Shown: positions 34,501-41,727 of the stretch, piece by piece
How positions within the stretch are numbered: the stretch's first letter is position 1
How the letters are laid out: each line of letters starts with the position of its first letter
Source: Suilimivivens aceti
GTDB taxonomy: Bacteria; Bacillota; Clostridia; Lachnospirales; Lachnospiraceae
DNA: 64,000 nt
NCBI RefSeq assembly: GCF_025567405.1
Contig: NZ_JAOQKJ010000009.1
Coordinates: forward strand, 62,001 to 126,000
Reading direction: 5' to 3'
Translations under genes and position numbers: made by a program
The notes under the pieces: model-generated
What the model was told of the DNA's origin: nothing
The model's database searches: none
Seen by the model: only the letters and a program-made list of their open reading frames with translations

Positions 34501-37060
34501 ATTTATCTATGATTTCATCTGCGGTATTCCTCGGAAGCACAAAACCATTGAATTTCTCGGCAATCAAGGCTTCGATGTCCTTCTTACATTCAAGTCGCTG
34601 TCCATGCTCCAGACGGGAAAGCTCTCGCTGTCTTGCTTTCTCTGCCTGTTCTTCCTTGTATGCCTTGTAGTTTTCTTTCCCCTGTGGAGATAAATATTTA
34701 TCCTCATGGATCAGCTCACGTAGCCTTTTCTCGACTACATTCCAGTTCAGAAGCACTTTTGCATACGGATTTCCATAGCTGCCCTTCTCCAGACGGATAC
34801 CTTTTCCATCATGTTCATTATGGGAATCATCGTTGCCTGGAAGTCCACCGGAACCGCCGCCAATACCATATTCATTTTTCAGAAAAGCAACTGTTTCTTT
34901 CTGGTCATGTCCTTCCATGAAATACTCATAAATGCGGAAAGCTCCATGCTCATAGCCGCTTCCTCTGCCAAGTGCATAGTCGATTTCATCCTGTGTGATA
35001 AAATCTTCCTGTGCTACCTCCACCGCATCCGGCAATGGAAATTCCAGTCTCTCCCTGTCAAAGTCTGCTATCTCCGATAACAGATATTCCGGTGATTTCA
35101 CATGCCGCCATTTTAATTCGGCTTCACCCGATGCAAGTCGCTCTGCCGCATCTTCCAAGATATTTTTAAGCTGTTCCCTGCCCTCATGGGTGGAAAGAAG
35201 CTCCATGAGTTTTGCTTCACTTTCCGGATAATTTCCTGCTTTTAAGCCAAGCTCCTCCGGCATTTCATCCATTCCATCTCGCAGGAAGAAATAGATCTGA
35301 TTGGCAACACGATTTCTCTCCTGTGTATCTACAAGAAATGCTTCACTGGCACTCATATAAGTACCATTTTCGATCATGGAACGGATATGGCTCTCCACAT
35401 CTTCCCAATCCATCGTGACAATCGGTGTTTCCCTTGCCTGTGTTCCATAGCCGACGCTCATACCATGCTCATCGAACCACACTGATACTGGATTTCCATT
35501 GATTTCAAAACCTTTTCCGGTCTGTCCGTACTCATTTTTCAGAAAATCCACCATCTGCTCGGCATTTCTGCCCTCTGTGTACTTTGCAAAGATACGCTTT
35601 CTGCTGTGCTGTTTTCCTCCACCACTGCGAAGAATGGTTTCAAGCTCATTCTGTGGCAAAGAAAAAGCAGCGGGCATGGTATATTTCATACTTGCTTCCG
35701 CTGCTGCGACTGTTCCGACCTGCTCCTCAAAAGAAGGAAACAGGCTGAGTTGTGTAAAGGTGGGTTCCGGTGCTTCTCCCCGGAGAAGATCATCTGTGTC
35801 TGTTACAGACTGTAAACCAGTTCTCCCAGAACCACTTCCTCTGCTCGGTTCCGAATGCTGTTCATCTTCGCTACCCAAAGCATCTGATCGGTTTCCTTGA
35901 GCTGTTCTGTCACTCCCTCTGTTGCCGCCATCTGGCTTATCAGCTTCTCCATTCTCTCCTCTGCCTGCTTCTGAATGGTCAGCAGGTGTTCTTTCAATGT
36001 CCCTTTCAGAAGAAACGCTGAGTACACGCCCCTGTGGTTCTCCTTCAGATAAGTCTCCCTCATCATTCCGTACTTCGTTACGGTTCCCTCCGGCTGACTG
36101 TCCGCCTGTAATGTCGGGATCAGATAATCCCCATTCTTCTCGTATGTCAGATTCATTGCTATTGCCCCTTTCTACGCTGTTTTGATTGTTGTCAATATAT
36201 TCCTCATGTCCGCTCTCGCTTTCACGCTTTAACGCATTGTAGTCTATTTCAGAAGTATTTGCAAGTCCTTTCTGCGTTAAATTTTCTGTTTGTTCCTGTT
36301 CGTGGCTTCTGTTATATGCCCTTATGGTTCTTCCAATCTCTAAAAGTACCGGTTTTGCAAGCTCATTGGCTGCATCTCCAAGTACTGCAAGGGTGTCCAT
36401 GGAATTAAATTCATGGATAAAATCGAAAGAAAATTCCGAACCATACTCCTGCATATCTGCACCACAGGCAGATAAAAGTGTAAAGGAAATGCTGTCCGAT
36501 AATGTCTCCCTCAAGCGGATACCGACATTCTGCTCGTCCAGTCCTTCTAAAAAACTGCCCTCGATCATGTACTGCAAATCCGGCAACAATTCCTCATAAT
36601 AATCTGCCGCAATCCTCTCAGCTATCTCTATAAGTCTTTCTTCAAACAGCTTCTTATCATCGGTAGCACCATAAGTCTGCTCCAGACGCTTAATTACATC
36701 TTCCTTATGTTCCTCATGTAATTCCCAGAGTTCCGGATACCGTCCGATTCTCCTTGCCGCATGGACATCTGAAACATCAAATACATATTTCAGACGCTTT
36801 CCATGTGCATCATCCTCGTCCAAAAGTGCGATACCTTTTGCCCCTTTGTTTACCCAGCAGTGCATACGCTCATTCCACAGCTCTATGGAAGCACACGCTG
36901 TTGCGTCCGGTCTTTGTGCATAGATCAAAAGCTGTTCCCGGAACGGATACTTATACAGCCTTGCCGCTGTGGTAAGGTATTTCATCCATTCCTCACGATT
37001 TTTGACAACCTCGGCTGCTGTCTCTTTTGCCAGAGCCGATATAAAATCATATTTTCTCAC
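28532..37060 (-). CDS. giant ICE helicase/methylase-like protein, 2842 residues
   Basis: The start is the GTG at 37060 after GGAAGGAGAACTGC. N-terminal ArdC/LPD-like part (LLIYAQRPDATACASIELWN). A disordered Gly/Ser/Glu/Arg linker lies at about 300-420, then LPD-type repeats (two homologous blocks ending in a GRGSGYEHGAFRIYEYF-type sequence). Next is a Rossmann N6-adenine methyltransferase-like domain (LEPSMGIGNF near 1306) with NVPFG in place of the catalytic NPPY/F. An SF2 helicase follows: GAGKT near 1978, VDESHNY near 2136, MGAGTNVQDR near 2441, EGRILRQGNQ near 2470. The tail is coiled. It probably processes or protects transferred DNA. The N of NPPF is retained but the first Pro is Val, so methylation may be lost. 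A tnpV gene lies inside the linker in another frame. Confidence 0.85.
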   Translation of the reverse strand: MRKYDFISALAKETAAEVVKNREEWMKYLTTAARLYKYPFREQLLIYAQRPDATACASIELWNERMHCWVNKGAKGIALLDEDDAHGKRLKYVFDVSDVHAARRIGRYPELWELHEEHKEDVIKRLEQTYGATDDKKLFEERLIEIAERIAADYYEELLPDLQYMIEGSFLEGLDEQNVGIRLRETLSDSISFTLLSACGADMQEYGSEFSFDFIHEFNSMDTLAVLGDAANELAKPVLLEIGRTIRAYNRSHEQEQTENLTQKGLANTSEIDYNALKRESESGHEEYIDNNQNSVERGNSNESDIREEWGLSDPDITGGQSAGGNRNEVRNDEGDLSEGEPQGRVLSVSSERDIERTPADHSEAGRGENGEADKPDGGNRGSDRTAQGNRSDALGSEDEQHSEPSRGSGSGRTGLQSVTDTDDLLRGEAPEPTFTQLSLFPSFEEQVGTVAAAEASMKYTMPAAFSLPQNELETILRSGGGKQHSRKRIFAKYTEGRNAEQMVDFLKNEYGQTGKGFEINGNPVSVWFDEHGMSVGYGTQARETPIVTMDWEDVESHIRSMIENGTYMSASEAFLVDTQERNRVANQIYFFLRDGMDEMPEELGLKAGNYPESEAKLMELLSTHEGREQLKNILEDAAERLASGEAELKWRHVKSPEYLLSEIADFDRERLEFPLPDAVEVAQEDFITQDEIDYALGRGSGYEHGAFRIYEYFMEGHDQKETVAFLKNEYGIGGGSGGLPGNDDSHNEHDGKGIRLEKGSYGNPYAKVLLNWNVVEKRLRELIHEDKYLSPQGKENYKAYKEEQAEKARQRELSRLEHGQRLECKKDIEALIAEKFNGFVLPRNTADEIIDKYGIDCVEFVLANTVTHFDYDGRFSQNNKEWAKGIVAENEWQNNDLILSSHPAVLDGFTNQARRYINVLWEKEKEAQEKVTIDGYECALVDQWGSEEEKYLLGNNIADNSFYYAQVNGKTFEYDHKPERSEVEDDYINAIAEEDIDRHEAEVFSRFEGTDGIAGPDETEPQQEFSQEESQKLSWHVVHDADDEYGNPTQWSATLSEGIFLWIDKEVDGYAIYDTADTTRPALETFSTLQEAMDWGNELAESGREAETEFSDEREQTEDELDNIDTQAARERLENGESEQETEDMLSQVLTGEWEPLTPSSEEKQPASERQSAQERAVSAPDKSNAVNFHISDDRLGEGSPKEKFQTNIAAIKMLEQIEGENRYATPQEQQILSQYVGWGGLADAFDESKSNWSAEYHQLKELLSPEEYRMARESTLNAHYTSPVIIRQMYETLEKMGFSKGNVLEPSMGIGNFFGMMPDSMKESRLYGVELDSITGRIAKQLYPQADVQIKGFEKTDYPNDFFDVAIGNVPFGQYKVADKQYDKNNFLIHDYFFAKTLDKVRSGGVVAFITSKGTMDKASPEVRRYLAQRADLLGAVRLPNTAFKANAGTEVTSDILFFQKRDRMVEREPDWVHLGEDADGIAMNAYFAQHPEQIVGKMEMVSGPYGMESTCKADDSRPFAEQLAKALQNITGQIDTIDLDEELADDMSRQSIPADPSVKNFSYTVVENEVYYRENSVMKPVEVSDTAKERIKGMVAIRNCTQELIDMQLEEYSDAAIKGKQAELNTLYDSFSKKYGLINSQTNKRAFNQDSSYCLLCSLEKLDDEGNFKGKADMFTKRTIKRAEVVTSVDTASEALAVSLAEKAKIDLDYMAELTEKDKDTLIEELRGVIFQNPLTDVWETADQYLSGNVREKLAIAATYAENHPEYAPNVQALTQVQPRELDASEIEVRIGATWIDPKYINDFMRDTFQTPEHLFRRDTIGVQFSGVTGEWNIKGKNADFGNTLVNMTYGTSRVNAYKILEDSLNLKDTRVYDTIEEDGKEKRVLNKKETMIASQKQEAIREAFKDWVFRDPERRQTLVAKYNELFNSTRPREYDGSHLKFPGMTPDIELKPHQKNAVAHVLYGDNTLLAHCVGAGKTFEMTAAAMESKRLGLCQKSLFVVPNHLTEQWASDFLRLYPGANILAATKKDFEPANRKKFCSRIATGDYDAVIIGHSQFEKIPLSQERQAATIEKQIDEIELAIDQAKRDNGERYTIKQMEKSRKALQVRLDKLNDQSRKDNVVTFEQLGVDRLFVDESHNYKNLFLYTKMRNVAGIAQTEAQKSSDMFAKCQYLDEITGGKGVTFATGTPISNSMTELYTNMRYLQYGTLQKLGLGHFDAWAASFGETQTAIELAPEGTGYRAKTRFAKFFNLPELIALFKESADIQTPDMLKLPVPEAEYENVVLKPSEFQKEMVASLAERAEAVRDRQVQPYEDNMLKITNDGRKLALDQRLLNDMLPDEENSKAATCVEKAYEIWENTKEQKSAQLIFCDLSTPKGDGTFNVYEDIKNKLMEKGVPEQEIAFIHDANTELRKAELFAKVRSGQVRFLLGSTAKMGAGTNVQDRLIALHHLDVPWRPSDIEQQEGRILRQGNQNDKVKIFRYVTEGTFDSYSWQLIENKQKFIGQIMTSKSPVRSCEDVDEAALSYAEVKALATGNPYIKEKMDLDIQVSKLKLMKANHTSQKYRLEDNITQHYPHQIAIFKERIEGFTADMNKYAKNKPEDKEQFFMQVGGKSYTDKKEAGTAIIAMCKEIKGINASADVGEYLGFKLNVTFDSFNNKFVMNVKGAMSHPMEVGSDPLGNITRINNVLEAMPSQLEEAQMKLSNVKHQLETAKAEVDKPFPQEAELSEKLERLAELNALLNMDEKGDDAIGMDDDAAEPEKPQEDVKSVDKKGDEVADMPAKQSNLGKTVTDSKLSDRPAERTSLQEKLAAMKARVSGTPAGRDAADKAKKKEKIL
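35803..36156 (-). CDS. tnpV: TnpV-like protein overprinted within the giant helicase gene
   Basis: 117 residues on the same strand as the helicase gene but shifted one frame, opposite its disordered linker (helicase residues about 301-419). The ATG follows GAAAGGGGCAATAGCA, a real ribosome site. The sequence is clearly TnpV type: YEKNGDYLIPTLQ at the start, then KEHLLTIQKQAEERMEKLIS, then EGVTEQLKETDQMLWVAKMN and SIRNRAEEVV. The tnpV in the nested element at 45490-45873 has the same EGVTETMKADNQMLWVQSMN and SIRNRAEEII. Function unknown in both. The match to an established family argues strongly that both frames are translated. Confidence 0.75.
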   Translation of the reverse strand: MNLTYEKNGDYLIPTLQADSQPEGTVTKYGMMRETYLKENHRGVYSAFLLKGTLKEHLLTIQKQAEERMEKLISQMAATEGVTEQLKETDQMLWVAKMNSIRNRAEEVVLGELVYSL

Positions 37061-37084
37061 GCAGTTCTCCTTCCTGTCATAGAT

Positions 37085-37122
37085 ACGACAAAAAGGCAGC
37101 CACATACACTACATGACTGCCT
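37085..37122 (-). terminator. hairpin of the AAAGGCAGTC...TGGCTGCCTTT family, copy 3
   Basis: AAAGGCAG / CTGCCTTT with a 17-nt loop, followed by TTGTCG on the minus strand. It sits between the 37146 gene and the giant helicase gene and may reduce read-through. Confidence 0.5.
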
Positions 37123-37145
37123 TTCCCTTACTTCCCGTTACATTC

Positions 37146-37442
37146 CTATTCTGTTGTACCAAAGCTGAAAGTCTTACTCTCAACCGCTTTCTTAGGCGTA
37201 AATCTCGCCTTAACTTCCGCAACCCTCCCCTCTAATGCCTGAAACATAGCATCTACCTGTTCCTGTGTATATTCGTAGGAACCTCGATTTGCAAGATTCT
37301 CCAGTCTGCCAATAGCATCAACCGCCTTATTCATGCGGTACTCGCCAATACGGATAAACTTCTCCGCCTTTGTCTCATTTTCCTTTGCCGCAGGCTCACC
37401 CTGCATTTCCTCTGTAGTCATTGTTACATTTGTTTCTTCCAT
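37146..37442 (-). CDS. unrecognised 98-residue ICE protein
   Basis: CGGAGG before the ATG. An acidic N-terminus (TEEMQGEPAAKENETKAE) is followed by KFIRIGEYRMNKAVDAIGRL and SYEYTQEQVDAMFQALEGRV. It looks like a small helical protein. Genes of this type commonly stand directly upstream of the giant helicase in CTn-like ICEs, as here. Role unknown. Confidence 0.6.
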   Translation of the reverse strand: MEETNVTMTTEEMQGEPAAKENETKAEKFIRIGEYRMNKAVDAIGRLENLANRGSYEYTQEQVDAMFQALEGRVAEVKARFTPKKAVESKTFSFGTTE

Positions 37443-37463
37443 GTGTTTTCCTCCGTTTTTGAT

Positions 37464-37500
37464 AAAAAATTAGAGCGTACAGGTTTTCCCTTACGCTCTA
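37464..37500 (-). terminator. terminator after the HEPN-like cargo gene
   Basis: TAGAGCGTA (37471-37479) / TACGCTCTA (37492-37500), followed on the minus strand by ATTTTTTATC. Confidence 0.75.
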
Positions 37501-37598
37501 ACGCTGTGTTGTTATTAAATTGTATGTGGTATAATGTCGTACCGCTAAATTAAATTTCTCGACATCCACAAATAGAGAATTGTCTATTACATTTCCCA

Positions 37599-38339
37599 TT
37601 ATAGTTGATTTTCTAATTCGTCGAGAATGAATTTTTGTGAAATAGATGAAATCATTTCTACAACTTCCATAACAAAGTTCCTCATAAATTCTCTATAACA
37701 AATCACAATTTCACCCTTATATAACACTATGAATAACTTCTCTTTATTGCTACCTTCTTTATACTCATCATACTCAAGTTTAATATTAGTTTGATGTACG
37801 ATTTGATCTCTTAATGATCTTCCTCTCTCGCTACCACAGAGTAAACGAAAAGCATGTGTATCAAGTTTATCTATTTCACAAAGATATGATTTTAAATAAA
37901 TAAATTTATCATTTTCATCCTTCAATATTTTCTTTGTGAATTTATTGAAACTATCATTTCTTTCATGAAAAGCCATACAATGAAAAATAGTAGCTACTAC
38001 ATCTAATGCATTTCTTGCAAAAAGGATTGTACTTTCAGTATGATAAAGCAATGTTGTTTCATCATCTCCAAAAAGGCAAGGCATTTCCATGTTCTGTGAG
38101 ACTTCAAATTCATTTAAATTTTCAATAGCACATTTTTCTGCAAACAACATCATTTTGATTTTCTGATGACATATTACTGCTTTCTCTTTTAAATTGATTT
38201 TAGTTTCTGTATCTATACTGGTATTATGTTCAATAAGGTTAAATAGATCATAACCTATTTGTATTTTTGGTATGATATCACCATAGTCCGATGTCAACTT
38301 CAAATCAAGTGATACAAGTTCATTTCTGTCTAACCACAT
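37599..38339 (-). CDS. AT-rich cargo gene with HEPN-like motif, 246 residues
   Basis: I start at the ATG at 38339 (MWLDRNELVS), with AAGGAGAAATACTTA upstream. The protein is helical: NLIEHNTSIDTETKINLKEK, STILFARNALDVVATIFHCM. Near residue 190 comes GRSLRDQIVHQTN, which fits the Rx4-6H signature of HEPN domains (R-DQIV-H). Base composition is more AT-rich than topB and the helicase around it, and it has its own terminator, so it looks like inserted cargo. A defence or toxin RNase is a reasonable guess; I do not recognise the family. Confidence 0.55.
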   Translation of the reverse strand: MWLDRNELVSLDLKLTSDYGDIIPKIQIGYDLFNLIEHNTSIDTETKINLKEKAVICHQKIKMMLFAEKCAIENLNEFEVSQNMEMPCLFGDDETTLLYHTESTILFARNALDVVATIFHCMAFHERNDSFNKFTKKILKDENDKFIYLKSYLCEIDKLDTHAFRLLCGSERGRSLRDQIVHQTNIKLEYDEYKEGSNKEKLFIVLYKGEIVICYREFMRNFVMEVVEMISSISQKFILDELENQL

Positions 38340-38407
38340 TAAGTATTTCTCCTTAACTTTACAAATTCCGATATTTTCCCAACTATACCACAATCACAGC
38401 TACATTT

Positions 38408-39101
38408 CTACCCTCGCTTTCCTGCCTTTTGAGAAAATTCCATCTTAAACTTATACTGGAATCCCTTGATTTCTTTACCATCTTTCGTATAGGAAAATTC
38501 CTGTACACTCTCTGGAATCAGGTACGCATCATAGCTACCCTTCTTGCCTTTTAATCCTTTTACAAGTATCTTTTTCCCTTGAAGCAGGCTCTTGACCTGT
38601 GTATCGGAAAGTGTTACCCCAAGTGCCTTGCCGACATTCATACCGCACTTCCCGGTACAGTACGCTCCGAATTTTCCCTTGACTACATCAGCACCACACT
38701 TCGGGCATTTGCCTAGCACTTCCTGTCCACCCTTACCTGTGCCAAACATGGCTTTATGTTCATCACTAACGCTGTGATAGGTCTTTACAAGATCAGTTAC
38801 CATTGCTTCAATACCTGACATAAACTGTTCTGCAGCAACTTCTCCTTTGGATACAAGAGTAAGCTCATTCTCCCAGTCAGCGGTCAGTTTCGGAGATTTT
38901 ACTACATCCGGAAGTATCGTGATCAGCTTCATTCCGTCCTCTGTCGGGATCATCTGCTTTTTCTCACGTTTCACAAATCCGTCTTTTACCAACTTTTCTA
39001 TGATATCGGCTCTGGTGGCAGGTGTGCCAAGTCCTTTTCTCTCCACCTCATCACCCATATCCTCTGCTCCGGCTCGCTCCATTGCCGACAAAAGGGAATC
39101 T
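38408..39101 (-). pseudogene. topB: topoisomerase III, C-terminal part, separated by an insertion
   Basis: The continuation of the topB gene whose 5' part lies at 47847-49270. It reads LLSAMERAGAEDMGDEVERK and GLGTPATRADIIEKLVKDGF through a C-terminal zinc ribbon (CPKCGADVV, YCTGKCG). Joining base 39101 to the GA at 47848-47847 gives HYT-E-DSLLSAM in frame and an uninterrupted 705-residue protein. While the element is inserted this fragment has no start codon with a ribosome site and is probably silent. Confidence 0.9.
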
Positions 39102-39147
39102 TCTGAAAGCTTTTGTCAAGGGGGTGCGTGGATATTTTTCATATTAC

Positions 39148-39345
39148 TTACGCAGATTCTCTCTCTGCTTCTGCCTGAATAATGCGTTTCAACCTGTCCT
39201 CCGCAGTCAAACCGCTACTATGGTCAAAAAACACTTTGACTTTATAATTTGTTTTGCCTTGCTTAATCACAAAAACTCCATCCGGTTTGTTTTTCTCCGA
39301 ATGGTTATTTGGGATGGGTAGTGTACTGTTCACAATATTTGTCAT
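39148..39345 (-). CDS. tnpW: TnpW-like small protein
   Basis: 65 residues, starting at the ATG at 39345 with AAGGAGGAATATCGT upstream. It has a polar N-terminus, then a DGVFVIKQGKTNYKVKVFFD strand pair and a helical end (AEDRLKRIIQAEAERESA). It matches the TnpW family of Tn4451-type elements, and a shorter relative occurs at 59624-59815. It is the last gene before the left end of the element. Function unknown. Confidence 0.75.
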   Translation of the reverse strand: MTNIVNSTLPIPNNHSEKNKPDGVFVIKQGKTNYKVKVFFDHSSGLTAEDRLKRIIQAEAERESA

Positions 39346-39374
39346 ACGATATTCCTCCTTAAATGAAAAAAGCC

Positions 39375-39592
39375 CGACAAGGAAAGGTCTGACAACGAAG
39401 TTCCGACAACGGACATCAAAAAACCTTTTTTCTTTATCGGGCGATACTATCTTTTTACTATTTTCTTTTTCTCTATAATATTGGTTGTCATGGTTGTCAG
39501 AGAGGGAAAAGTGCCGCAATATCAAGGCTTTCGGGATTTTTGCCCGACAACCAGACCGACAACCGGCTCGACAACCGAAGCGACAACGGACT
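39375..39592. repeat. CGACAAC iterons, candidate replication origin of the element
   Basis: CGACAAC occurs at 39545, 39557, 39569 and 39581, a strict 12-bp period. More copies lie at about 39404, with partial CGACAA/GACAACG copies at 39375 and 39391, and inverted GGTTGTC copies near 39483 and 39492. The array lies in the noncoding gap between vapE and tnpW. Short phased repeats beside a helicase-primase pair suggest an initiator-binding origin. Confidence 0.6.
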
Positions 39593-39593
39593 T

Positions 39594-40970
39594 TTATTTT
39601 TGCTTTAACCATTCTTCCGGAAGCCCTAACTGTTCCATTTCCTCTGTCGGGATTTCCTGAAAACCATCCATGCTGTTGTCAGGCTCGTTGTCGTTCCTGA
39701 TACGCTCCCAGCCCTTTTGTCTGCGGTAAGGCTCTGGAAAATATCTCGGATTGCTGAACGCCCTCCAGCCTGTGACAGCGTTATTCATAATGTCGTTGAT
39801 CTCTCGCAGCTCCCATTGTTTCGGTTCGTCATAATCATGCCCCAGTGCTTCCTTGTAAAGCTGCTTAGAGCAGACTATGCTGCCGGAATAGCGTTCCAGA
39901 TAGTCTAAAATCTGTCCTGCCTTTGTGTCCTCCGGCATAAAATCCTTTTGGTGGGCTTTCAGATAATCGTTCATAGCCGGACTGAATCTCAGACGGAAAT
40001 TGCCGCTTCTGTAAATCTCCATAGCTTCTGCCCACATCTGATTGATATACTCTCTGGAAGCCTGTTCATCTGCCAAAATATGAACCTCAGCCCTTTCAGG
40101 ATAGACCATAACCGGAACGAAGCGGCGGTTGCCTGTTCTGTCAAGGGGAAGAAAGTCAAGGGTATTAGAAGAACCTCCAAACACACATTGTCGTTTTCTG
40201 TCTGCCGGATGTGTTTCATAGGGTATCTTATAGGTTTCCTTTTGGCGGCTCAGAAAGGACTTGATTTCTTCAATGCTCTTAGCGTTGGCGGTTGCAATCA
40301 TTTCCGACATTTCAATAATCCAATGCCCCTGCATTTTGCGGTACACATTTTCATCATCCAGCTTTTTCAAGTCATCAGAGAACCAATCATCATTGACCGC
40401 AAGCAAACGGAAGAAAGAGGACTTTCCGGCTCCCTGACCGCCCACAAGGCAGAGCATTACCTCAAATTTGCACCCCGGCTTAAAGGCTCGTGAGATAGCT
40501 CCCAGCAGAAACAACTTCAATGCTTCATAGGTGTAATCATCTGTATCAGAACCGAGAAAACGGTGCAGACAGAAGCGTATGCGTTCCGTTCCGTCCCATT
40601 GCAGGGCATTGAGAAAATCACAGACAGGGTGGTAACGGTTTTCATTAGCAATAACCGCAACTGCGTCTATGATTTTCTTCTCTACGGTCAATCCATAGTT
40701 TTCTTCAAAATATAGGAGCAGATATTTCACATCCACATCTGTCAATGTCGGGCTGTCACGATACCAGCCGAGGGACTTCACAATGTCGATTCTTTCGGTC
40801 AGAAGATTTTTTCGGATAGCCCCTTTCAAAAGTGGGTCATATTGCAGAACACGCTTATAATTTGCGGCAGTATTATAAACCTTACCTTTCTCGCTCTGCT
40901 CTAAGCTGTTTCGGATTTCTTCTACTGTACATGGTTCTGTCTGCTGACAGTTCTGCAATTCGCTGTTCAA
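39594..40970 (-). CDS. VapE-family replication helicase/primase-associated ATPase
   Basis: 458 residues. The TTG start at 40970 follows AAGGAGGCGTTGAAAC. A D5/VapE-like N-terminal region (VLQYDPLLKGAIRKNLLTER, SLGWYRDSPTLTDVDVKYLL) precedes the P-loop LVGGQGAGKSSFFRLL and Walker B-like HWIIEMSEMI. Then come the SF3-type sensor GGSSNTLDFLPLDRTGNRRF. A winged-helix-like C-terminus ends the protein. It overlaps the CHC2 primase gene by 89 nt. With the primase and the iterons it probably forms an autonomous replication unit for the excised circle. Confidence 0.85.
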   Translation of the reverse strand: MNSELQNCQQTEPCTVEEIRNSLEQSEKGKVYNTAANYKRVLQYDPLLKGAIRKNLLTERIDIVKSLGWYRDSPTLTDVDVKYLLLYFEENYGLTVEKKIIDAVAVIANENRYHPVCDFLNALQWDGTERIRFCLHRFLGSDTDDYTYEALKLFLLGAISRAFKPGCKFEVMLCLVGGQGAGKSSFFRLLAVNDDWFSDDLKKLDDENVYRKMQGHWIIEMSEMIATANAKSIEEIKSFLSRQKETYKIPYETHPADRKRQCVFGGSSNTLDFLPLDRTGNRRFVPVMVYPERAEVHILADEQASREYINQMWAEAMEIYRSGNFRLRFSPAMNDYLKAHQKDFMPEDTKAGQILDYLERYSGSIVCSKQLYKEALGHDYDEPKQWELREINDIMNNAVTGWRAFSNPRYFPEPYRRQKGWERIRNDNEPDNSMDGFQEIPTEEMEQLGLPEEWLKQK

Positions 40971-41520
40971 GTTTCAACGCCTCCTTTCTCTGTTCTGCCA
41001 CAAGTGCTTTTCGTTCCTCCAATGAACCATACAGAAGAATATCAAGCAGATATTCGATATAGTTCTTCCTATGCAGTGCTTCTGCAAACAGGGGATTCCA
41101 TTCCTCATCCGGCTGTTTAGGAGCGTATTTCTTTTCCCATTCTCTAAGAAGATGAAAATAATCTGTCAGCACCTTGTAGCAATGATTTTCTTCTTTTTGA
41201 TATTTCTGCTCCGGTGTCGGCTCACGAATACGAGGGCGGACACTGGGCTTTTGTCGGCTGTCATAGTTAAGACCAAAATCTTCAGCAAGTTTGACAGCAG
41301 CTTCCCTCAGCCCGATACCGAATAGCTTCGCTGTCAGATCAACAGCATCTCCGGTTGCTCCGCAGCCAAAACAGTAATAGCGTTCATCCAGCTTCATACT
41401 GGGGGACTTATCCGAGTGAAACGGACAACACGCCATACCTGTGCGACCCACTTTCAAGCCATAGGCTTCTGCGGCTTGTCGGGCAGTAACATTTTCTTTT
41501 ACAATTTCAAATACATTCAT
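40882..41520 (-). CDS. CHC2 zinc-finger primase domain protein
   Basis: 212 residues, starting at the ATG at 41520 after CAGGAAAGGAGTCAC. The DnaG-type CHC2 finger is intact: ACCPFHSDKSPSM, then YYCFGCGATGDAVDL (CPFH...CFGC). A helical charged region follows. The TOPRIM catalytic domain is absent, as in many element-encoded CHC2 proteins that act with a partner ATPase. It shares an unusually long 89-nt overlap with the VapE gene, so the two are tightly coupled. Confidence 0.85.
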   Translation of the reverse strand: MNVFEIVKENVTARQAAEAYGLKVGRTGMACCPFHSDKSPSMKLDERYYCFGCGATGDAVDLTAKLFGIGLREAAVKLAEDFGLNYDSRQKPSVRPRIREPTPEQKYQKEENHCYKVLTDYFHLLREWEKKYAPKQPDEEWNPLFAEALHRKNYIEYLLDILLYGSLEERKALVAEQRKEALKLEQRIAELSADRTMYSRRNPKQLRAERER

Positions 41521-41727
41521 GTGACTCCTTTCCTGAAACGAAAAAAGCACCTGTCATTTTCAAAACGAAAATAGCAAGTGCCTTAAAGTTCCATATTTAA
41601 TTTTGGATGCAAAAAAGCAGGAGACCTTTTCGGATCTCCTGCTTAGTAAAGCTGTGAAGATTTAATTGTAGTCAGTTTTTCTTATACCATCCGAAATTTA
41701 TACTTTAATGTTCTCTCATAACAAAAA

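Noticed and set aside
39545..39592. Short regular repeats as a CRISPR array
   Set aside because: The unit is only 7 bp with 5-bp spacers and no cas genes lie nearby. Iterons beside a replication pair fit better.
39346..39612. Upstream extension of the TnpW frame with CRFGCRAGCRSGCRAK repeats
   Set aside because: The Cys/Arg/Gly repeat is only the translation of the CGACAAC iterons. The real start with AAGGAGG is at 39345.
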